Assembly: GCA_019873655.1 (NCBI GenBank)
Contig: JAIOAU010000001.1
Location: 19,984 to 83,983 of the forward strand
Length of the DNA stretch: 64,000 nt
Source: Chloroflexota bacterium
GTDB lineage: Bacteria > Chloroflexota > Anaerolineae > Anaerolineales > Villigracilaceae
Direction: 5' to 3'
A program made the translations under genes and the position numbers. Shown here piece by piece: positions 58,552-64,000 of the stretch (its first letter is position 1; each line of letters begins with the position of its first letter). Under the pieces are notes generated by a model. The model did no database searches and was not told where the DNA came from. It saw nothing but the letters and a program-made list of their open reading frames with translations.

Positions 58552-59049
58552 ATGGCTCGCTCTCACCATATTGGCCGCCGGGATTTCATCAAGTTGGTGA
58601 CCGCCGCGGTGGGGTCGTTCATCGCCGCGGGGATCGGGATCCCGGCCATTGGTTATTTGATTCACCCGGCGTTGAAAACCGGCCAGGGCAAGGAGGCCTG
58701 GATTCCGTTGGGGCCGCTCGAGAACTTCGAAATCGGCAAGCCGACCCTGGTCAACTTCACGCGCACGCGCGTCAACGGCTGGGAGCGGACGTCGAACAGT
58801 TACGGCGTCTATGTGGTGCGCACCTCGGCGGACGAGGTCGTCGTCTTCTCCAACGTCTGTACGCACCTGGGCTGCCGGGTGAATTGGAAGGAAGAAATCG
58901 GCGCTTACGTCTGTCCCTGCCACGACGCCGAGTTCGCCGCCGACGGCAGCATTGTGCGCGGCCCGCAGCCCCGTCCGCTCGACCGCTACGAGGGCGAGGC
59001 CCTCAGGATTCAGGACGGCATTGTCGAAATCCTGTTCACGGAAGGGTGA
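58552..59049 (+). CDS. Rieske iron-sulfur subunit of a cytochrome bc/b6f-type complex
   Basis: 165 residues. A twin-arginine-like start (G-R-R-D-F-I-K-L) is followed by one membrane anchor and a Rieske domain: C103-T-H105-L-G-C108 and C121-P-C123-H124, so both ligands and both disulfide cysteines are present. AGGAGG precedes the ATG; eleven upstream codons were excluded. It transfers electrons from quinol to the c-type haems. The ATG of the cytochrome b6 gene follows after five bases. Confidence 0.9.
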   Translation: MARSHHIGRRDFIKLVTAAVGSFIAAGIGIPAIGYLIHPALKTGQGKEAWIPLGPLENFEIGKPTLVNFTRTRVNGWERTSNSYGVYVVRTSADEVVVFSNVCTHLGCRVNWKEEIGAYVCPCHDAEFAADGSIVRGPQPRPLDRYEGEALRIQDGIVEILFTEG

Positions 59050-59053
59050 TCTT

Positions 59054-59713
59054 ATGTGGAAAAAATTCTACGCCTGGCTGGATGAACGCCTCGGCCTGAA
59101 CGACTTGTACAAGGCCACCCTCGACCGCCCGGAGCCGAAGGGCAACTGGTGGAACACGCTCGGCTCGGCCAGCCTGTTCCTTTTCCTCCTCCAGGGTGTG
59201 ACCGGCATCTTCCTGACCGTCTACTACACTCCCTCGCCCGACCACGCCTACGACTCGATCCAGTACATCATGAACGAAGTCGCCTTCGGCTGGCTGATTC
59301 GCGGCATCCATCACTGGGGCGCGACGCTGATGGTCTTGGTCGTTTTCATCCACATGCTGCGGGTCTTCGTGACCGCCTCTTACAAGTACCCGCGCGAACT
59401 GACCTGGATCATCGGCGTCGGGCTGTTGCTGCTCACCCTGGGGATGGGCTTCACCGGTTACCTGCTGCCCTGGAACCAGCGGGCCTACTGGGCGACGACG
59501 GTGGGGACGGAAATCGCCGGGGCGGTGCCGTTCATCGGCGGATTCATCACCCGCGCCCTGCGCGGCGGCGAGGACCTGAGCGCCCTGACCCTCAGCCGCT
59601 TCTTCTCGGCCCACATCTGGATGCTGCCCGCCCTCCTGGCCGGGCTGATCGGCGTCCACATTTATCTCATCGTCAAACACGGCGAATCGGCTTTCCCCGA
59701 TCGAGAGGATTAG
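59054..59713 (+). CDS. Cytochrome b6-type subunit
   Basis: 219 residues with four membrane helices. Haem ligands H86, H100, H187 and H202: spacing of 13 and 14 residues and the very same numbering as plant cytochrome b6. It stops after helix D, so this is the split b6 form and not a full-length cytochrome b. It oxidises quinol together with subunit IV. AAGGGTGA precedes the ATG. Confidence 0.9.
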   Translation: MWKKFYAWLDERLGLNDLYKATLDRPEPKGNWWNTLGSASLFLFLLQGVTGIFLTVYYTPSPDHAYDSIQYIMNEVAFGWLIRGIHHWGATLMVLVVFIHMLRVFVTASYKYPRELTWIIGVGLLLLTLGMGFTGYLLPWNQRAYWATTVGTEIAGAVPFIGGFITRALRGGEDLSALTLSRFFSAHIWMLPALLAGLIGVHIYLIVKHGESAFPDRED

Positions 59714-59725
59714 AGGAGCGCTGCC

Positions 59726-61123
59726 ATGAACGAAGAACAAAAGAAGCAAATCCACGAAAAGTACCAGCGCGCTCTCCAGAAGGGCGAACGCTTCTGGCCC
59801 GACAGCATCTACAAGGACCTGGTCGTCTCCTTCGGCATTTTCATCCTCTTGATTCTGCTGGCCACCTTCGTCGGCGTCCCGGGCGAGCCGAAAGCCGATC
59901 CGAGCGACTCATCCTACGTGCCCAAGCCGGAGTGGTATTTCCTGTTCCTGTTCAAATTCCTGGCGCTCTATGGCCAGTTGCCCGTCATCGGCAAGGTCGA
60001 ATGGATCGCCGCCGTGCTGATTCCGGCCCTCGTCCTGATCGGCCTCTTCCTCCTGCCGATTCTCGACCGCAACCCGCGCCGGCACTATTCGCGCCGCACC
60101 CTGGCCCTGACCATCATGGCGGTCTTCGTCGTCAGCATGGTCGTCCTGACCATCCTGGCCAATATCCCGCTGACGGCCGACGAGAATGGACGCATGACTC
60201 TGCCGACCCGTCTGCAATTGTGGGCCGGTTTGTTCCTCCCCGCTGCCGTTTACATTCTTCTCGTCCTCTACGCCCTGCTGGCCAAGCGAATCGGCCCGTT
60301 GACCGGCCGGCTGCAGGTCTGGACGGCGGCGGCCGGTTCGGCGGGCATGCTGGCGCTGATGGCGGTCGTCCTGGCCATCGCCCCGGCCCCCGAAGTCGCC
60401 GAGAGCCGCGTCGCCGGGACGTTGGCCGAGCAAATCGCCGCCGGGCAGGAACTGTACGCCCTCCACTGCGTCGAATGCCACGGCGACGACGGGACGGTGA
60501 CCCTCATCCAGGGCGTCGAGGGCCTGGAAGGGACGGTCGTCAGCCCGATCAACAGCCAGGATGTCATGTACACCTTTACTGACGAGACGCTCGCCAACAT
60601 CATCAACTACGGCCAGCAGAGTTTGGGCATGCCGCCCTTCGGCAAGGCTTACGGCGGCGAACTCGGACCGAGCGAGATCGGCTACATCGTGACGTTCATG
60701 CGCTACAGTTGGGACGATCGCATGGAAATGCCTGCCGAAGCGGTCGTGTCGCTGCCGCTTCCCGCGCCGGGCGAAGCGCCGTCTTACGATGTCCATGTCC
60801 AACCCATTTTGCAGCGCTACTGCGTCTCCTGCCACCGCGCCGGCAAGGAGAACGGCGGCCTGCTGATGACCTCCTACGAGGAAACCCTGACGACGGGCGA
60901 TTACGCCGGCCGGACCATCGTCGCCGGCGACCCGAACTCGTACCTGATTCTGGTCATCAACGGCACGCCGATCACCGACCCGGCGACGGGCGAGGTGCTC
61001 ATCCGCCAGATGCCGCCGACGCGCCTGATGCCGCCCGAATACATCGACGTCCTGACCCGCTGGATTCTGGCCGGCATGCCCAGGACGGCCGAAGACGCCC
61101 AGGCGGTCAGCCCGACGCCGTGA
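59726..61123 (+). CDS. Subunit IV-like protein fused to two cytochrome c domains
   Basis: 465 residues. Residues 1-115 match subunit IV / C-terminal cytochrome b with the quinol-oxidising P-E-W-Y motif (68-71). Further helices follow, then two c-type haem domains: C-V-E-C-H at 248-252 and C-V-S-C-H at 366-370, the latter resembling the haem domain of planctomycete-type cytochromes. The fusion replaces cytochrome f or c1, for which there is no separate gene here. Start has GAGGAGC upstream. A terminator follows. Confidence 0.88.
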   Translation: MNEEQKKQIHEKYQRALQKGERFWPDSIYKDLVVSFGIFILLILLATFVGVPGEPKADPSDSSYVPKPEWYFLFLFKFLALYGQLPVIGKVEWIAAVLIPALVLIGLFLLPILDRNPRRHYSRRTLALTIMAVFVVSMVVLTILANIPLTADENGRMTLPTRLQLWAGLFLPAAVYILLVLYALLAKRIGPLTGRLQVWTAAAGSAGMLALMAVVLAIAPAPEVAESRVAGTLAEQIAAGQELYALHCVECHGDDGTVTLIQGVEGLEGTVVSPINSQDVMYTFTDETLANIINYGQQSLGMPPFGKAYGGELGPSEIGYIVTFMRYSWDDRMEMPAEAVVSLPLPAPGEAPSYDVHVQPILQRYCVSCHRAGKENGGLLMTSYEETLTTGDYAGRTIVAGDPNSYLILVINGTPITDPATGEVLIRQMPPTRLMPPEYIDVLTRWILAGMPRTAEDAQAVSPTP

Positions 61124-61140
61124 GAAAAGAGTCAAAAGAG

Positions 61141-61177
61141 AGAGACCCGTTCTCTTCAAGAGAGCGGGTCTCTTTTT
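61141..61177 (+). terminator. Rho-independent terminator between convergent genes
   Basis: AGAGACCCG pairs with 61165-61173, with an inner CTCTT/AGAGAG extension, followed by TTTTT. On the minus strand a TTTTG stretch follows the stem, so it may act for icd too. Confidence 0.82.
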
Positions 61178-61187
61178 ATTCAGGCGT

Positions 61188-62588
61188 TTACATGTGCCGG
61201 ATGACGGCCTCGCCGAACTCGGAGCATTTCACTTCCGTTGCTCCTTCCATCAGGCGGGCGAAGTCGTAGGTGACGGTCTTGGCGGCGATTGCGCCCTCCA
61301 TGCCCTTGATGATGAGGTCGGCGGCCTCCGTCCAGCCCAGGTAGCGCAGCATCATCTCGCCGGAGAGGATGACCGAGCCGGGGTTGACCTTGTCCAGGTC
61401 GGCGTACTTGGGCGCGGTGCCGTGCGTGGCCTCGAAGATGGCGTGACCGCTCTCGTAGTTGATGTTCGCGCCCGGGGCGATGCCGATTCCGCCCACCTGC
61501 GCGGCGAGCGCATCGGAGAGGTAGTCGCCGTTCAGGTTCAGGGTGGCAATCACATCGTAGTCGCGCGGGCGGATGAGGACGAACTGCAGGGTCACGTCGG
61601 CAATCGAGTCCTTGATGAGCAGTTTGGACTTCCATTTGCCGTCGCCGTGCGTGGGCCAGAGGGCCAGGGCGGCCTCCACCTCGGCGCGGATTTCGGCCTG
61701 CTTGTCGGGGGGCATCATCTCGTAGCCGGGGTCGATCATGCGGGCGTTGGCCTCCACCGTCAGGTCGGGGTTGGCTTCCTTGTTGCCCAAAATCCAACTC
61801 TCGCGCTCGGTGACGATCTGATCGCGGAACTCGCGCTTGGCCAGGGCATAGCCCCAGTCCTTGAACGCGCCCTCGGTGAACTTCATGATGTTGCCCTTGT
61901 GGACGAAGTTGACGCTCCTGCGCTTGTTCGCCAGCGCCCAGCGGATGGCGGCGCGCACCAGCCGTTCGGTCCCCTCCACCGAGACGGGCTTGACGCCGAA
62001 GGCGGCCGTCTCCGGGAAGCGAATCTTGCCAAATTCCTTCGGGAAGGCTTCCTGGAGCAGTTTCTTGAATTTTTGATTCTCCTCCGTCCCGTACTGGAAC
62101 TCGATGCCGGTGTAGATGTCTTCGGTGTTCTCGCGGAAGATGACCATGTCCACGTATTCGGGGTGCTTCACCGGCGAGGGCACGCCGGGGAAGTAACGCA
62201 CCGGCCGCTGGCAGACGTACAGGTCGAGCAGTTTGCGCAGGGCCACGTTCAGCGAGCGGATGCCGCCGCCGATGGGCGTCGTCAGCGGGCCTTTGATGCC
62301 CACCAGGAATTCTTTGAAGGCCTCGGTCGTCTCATCGGGCAGCCAGGTGTTGAACAGTTTGAACGCCTTTTCGCCCGCGTAGACTTCCATCCAGTGGATT
62401 TTGCGCTTGCCGCCGTAGGCCTTCTCCACCGCCGCGTCGAAGACGCGCTGCGAGGCGCGCCAGATGTCGCGTCCCGTCCCGTCGCCCTCGACGAACGGGA
62501 TGATGGGATTGTCGGGGACCTGGAGTTTGCCGTCTCGAATCGTGATTTTCTTGCCGTCTGCGGGAATTTTGACTAGAGTATATGTCAT
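61188..62588 (-). CDS. icd: Isocitrate dehydrogenase (NADP-dependent)
   Basis: 466 residues. [10 protein letters not shown] substrate loop with the serine that is phosphorylated in E. coli, [22 protein letters not shown] and G-T-A-P-K-Y-A. These are Icd hallmarks; the cofactor-specific region K-x-Y was not resolved by eye. AGGAGAA precedes the ATG. It is convergent with the cytochrome operon and its gap to the permease is 261 bases. Confidence 0.92.
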   Translation of the reverse strand: MTYTLVKIPADGKKITIRDGKLQVPDNPIIPFVEGDGTGRDIWRASQRVFDAAVEKAYGGKRKIHWMEVYAGEKAFKLFNTWLPDETTEAFKEFLVGIKGPLTTPIGGGIRSLNVALRKLLDLYVCQRPVRYFPGVPSPVKHPEYVDMVIFRENTEDIYTGIEFQYGTEENQKFKKLLQEAFPKEFGKIRFPETAAFGVKPVSVEGTERLVRAAIRWALANKRRSVNFVHKGNIMKFTEGAFKDWGYALAKREFRDQIVTERESWILGNKEANPDLTVEANARMIDPGYEMMPPDKQAEIRAEVEAALALWPTHGDGKWKSKLLIKDSIADVTLQFVLIRPRDYDVIATLNLNGDYLSDALAAQVGGIGIAPGANINYESGHAIFEATHGTAPKYADLDKVNPGSVILSGEMMLRYLGWTEAADLIIKGMEGAIAAKTVTYDFARLMEGATEVKCSEFGEAVIRHM

Positions 62589-62676
62589 GTGATTCTCCTG
62601 TGTACCAAATAATATTATTGAGGAGCGTTCCAGATAAACGCGGAAGAAACCCAATCTCTATTTTAATCGAAATCCC

Positions 62677-62704
62677 TTGACAAAATCCCCTTTTTGTATA
62701 GAAT
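62677..62704 (+). promoter_or_regulatory. Promoter of the NCS2 permease leader
   Basis: TTGACA, 16 bases, TAGAAT. Transcription would start near 62711 and pass through a 139-base leader containing a strong terminator before the permease gene. Confidence 0.65.
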
Positions 62705-62774
62705 CGGGCGCAATGTCTGAACAATGCTTTCCCCGACCGCCTGCGCCAGAACATTTCTGTCGGTTTTGTTTTTG

Positions 62775-62802
62775 AGAGAGCCGTTATCGGCTCTCTTTTT
62801 TT
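62775..62802 (+). terminator. Leader terminator before the NCS2 permease (possible attenuator)
   Basis: AGAGAGCCG pairs with 62788-62796 across a TTAT loop, followed by six T. It lies between promoter and gene; a CCGAC/GTCGG stem upstream could support an alternative fold. A second CCTGT/ACAGG hairpin follows. Confidence 0.7.
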
Positions 62803-62849
62803 GCCTGTTGACAGGTAAAAACAAATTCCATCTTCATCAAGGAGGAAGA

Positions 62850-64000
62850 ATGTCCCCGGAAACCAAACCCAAAGTGCTGGGCTATCTGCCCAACGATGTT
62901 CCGCCCTTCGGGCAAATCGTCCTGCTGGGCTTCCAGCACGCCCTGACGATGTTCCCGGCGACCGTGCTGGTGGCGCTTCTGGTGGGCTTCCACGTCAGCA
63001 CGGTGCTGCTGGCGTCGGGCCTGGCGACCATCGTGGCGCTCCTGCTCTCGCGCTGGGGCATCGGCAAATTCATCCCGCTCTATTACGGCTCATCCTTCTC
63101 GTACATTGCCGCCATCCTGGCCGTGACCAACGCCTCGTTCGGCCAGCCGGCCTCGGATGAACTCATCCGCGTGGCGCAGGCGGGCATCGTGGTCACCGGC
63201 CTGATCAACGTCCTGGTCGGTCTGCTCATCCGCTTTGCGGGCGGCAAGAAGGTCATCGACGTCGTCCTGCCGCCCATCGTGACCGGATCGGTGGCGGCGG
63301 TCATCGGCTTTGCCCTCGGCAAGGCCGCCCTCGATATGTCCAGCGGGCTGGCGGGGGGCATCTCCGGCGGCGACTTGAAGTGGTGGCTGGTGGCCATCGT
63401 CACCCTGATCTCAACCATTCTCTTCTCGGTCTATCTCCAGAAGAAGGGCTTCGTCGGCATGCTGCCGGTCTTGTTCGGCGCGATGGTCGGTTATATCGTA
63501 GCCGCCGCGCTGGGCATGGTGGATTTCTCGACCGTCACCGAGGCGAAAGTACTGGTCGCGCCGCACATCACGCTGCCGGACTTTACCTCGGCCATGAGCG
63601 CCACGGCCATCGTCAGCATCGCCATCATGGCGATTGCCACCATCCCCGAAAGCACCGCCCACCTCTTCCAGATCAGCCTCTACGTTGACCATCTGGCCGA
63701 AGAACTGAAGAAGGAAAAATACAGCCTCAGCCAGCACATCGGATTCAACCTGATTTTGGACGGCATCGGCGACATGCTCAACGGTCTGCTGGGCGGCGCG
63801 GCGGGGACGAACTACGGCGAGAACAACAGCCTGATGGTCATCACCCGCAACTACAGCGGCGTCTCGCTCATCGCCGCCGGCGTGATTGCCATCCTGATGT
63901 CCTTCAGCGGCCACCTGGCCGGGATTGTGCAATCCATCCCGACCGCCGTCAGCGGCGGACTGGCTATCTATCTCTTCGGCGTGATTGGCATGCAGGGCGT
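62850..64000 (+). CDS. NCS2 nucleobase permease (uracil/xanthine type), partial
   Basis: First 383 codons; the 3' end is outside the window. Many hydrophobic helices. L-G-F-Q-H-A-L-T-M-F, the region P-E-S-T-A-H and G-G-A-A-G-T-N-Y-G-E-N are characteristic of UraA-like NCS2 proteins that import nucleobases with protons or sodium. GGAGGAAG precedes the ATG. Its transcript begins with a terminator-bearing leader, consistent with control by nucleotide or base availability. Substrate cannot be named from this part. Confidence 0.82.
   Translation, partial: MSPETKPKVLGYLPNDVPPFGQIVLLGFQHALTMFPATVLVALLVGFHVSTVLLASGLATIVALLLSRWGIGKFIPLYYGSSFSYIAAILAVTNASFGQPASDELIRVAQAGIVVTGLINVLVGLLIRFAGGKKVIDVVLPPIVTGSVAAVIGFALGKAALDMSSGLAGGISGGDLKWWLVAIVTLISTILFSVYLQKKGFVGMLPVLFGAMVGYIVAAALGMVDFSTVTEAKVLVAPHITLPDFTSAMSATAIVSIAIMAIATIPESTAHLFQISLYVDHLAEELKKEKYSLSQHIGFNLILDGIGDMLNGLLGGAAGTNYGENNSLMVITRNYSGVSLIAAGVIAILMSFSGHLAGIVQSIPTAVSGGLAIYLFGVIGMQG

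Overview
The window looks like a chromosomal segment of a member of the Chloroflexota, probably class Anaerolineae. This is an inference from a GC-rich genome, a division/cell-wall cluster with mraZ-rsmH at one end and ftsA-ftsZ at the other, F420-type oxidoreductases, a CarH-controlled carotenoid locus, and a split cytochrome b6-type complex. No rRNA or tRNA gene was recognised, so placement rests on gene content only.

Layout. (1) 1-5.4 kb: a membrane-protein fragment at the edge, a DUF2207 membrane protein, an acyltransferase/F420-type reductase pair, a PHP phosphoesterase and a GT-B-like transferase. (2) 5.4-29.2 kb: a long plus-strand run that reads as a light and oxidative-stress island. 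A B12-dependent MerR photoreceptor (CarH type) diverges from crtI-crtB across a perfect 17-bp inverted repeat that holds both -35 boxes. Downstream are a site-2 protease, an SRPBCC protein, a stand-alone DICT-domain protein, a DUF1295 protein, a UV endonuclease, an SDR, a photolyase with an in-frame 5 x 42-bp repeat, two F420-type PPOX proteins, a TspO-like protein, a heliorhodopsin, a peroxiredoxin with an in-frame TGA that looks like selenocysteine, PlsY, a glycosyltransferase and lycopene cyclase crtY. (3) 29.3-46.8 kb, minus strand: the dcw cluster in the order mraZ-rsmH-ftsL-ftsI-murF-mraY-murD-ftsW-murG-cvpA-murC-orf64-murB-ddl-ftsQ-ftsA-ftsZ. It lacks murE and is preceded by a promoter and three 10-bp-spaced MraZ boxes. 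(4) 47.0-52.6 kb: an AT-richer set of same-strand orphan genes separated by attC-like quasi-palindromes. I read it as an integron cassette cluster without an integrase (CALIN). (5) 52.8-64.0 kb: a GH31 alpha-xylosidase, sdhCDAB, a Rieske/cytochrome b6/subunit IV-dihaem c complex, NADP-isocitrate dehydrogenase, and an NCS2 nucleobase permease with a terminator in its leader.

How it fits together. CrtB, CrtI and CrtY give a route to beta-carotene, the precursor of retinal for the heliorhodopsin, although no carotenoid cleavage dioxygenase is in the window. CarH probably derepresses the crt genes in light, next to direct repair (photolyase) and excision repair (UvsE). Respiration is represented by complex II and a complex III equivalent whose c-type haems are fused to subunit IV. 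A recurrent oddity is a set of degenerate short tandem tracts in the gaps before genes, several of which lack a visible Shine-Dalgarno sequence.
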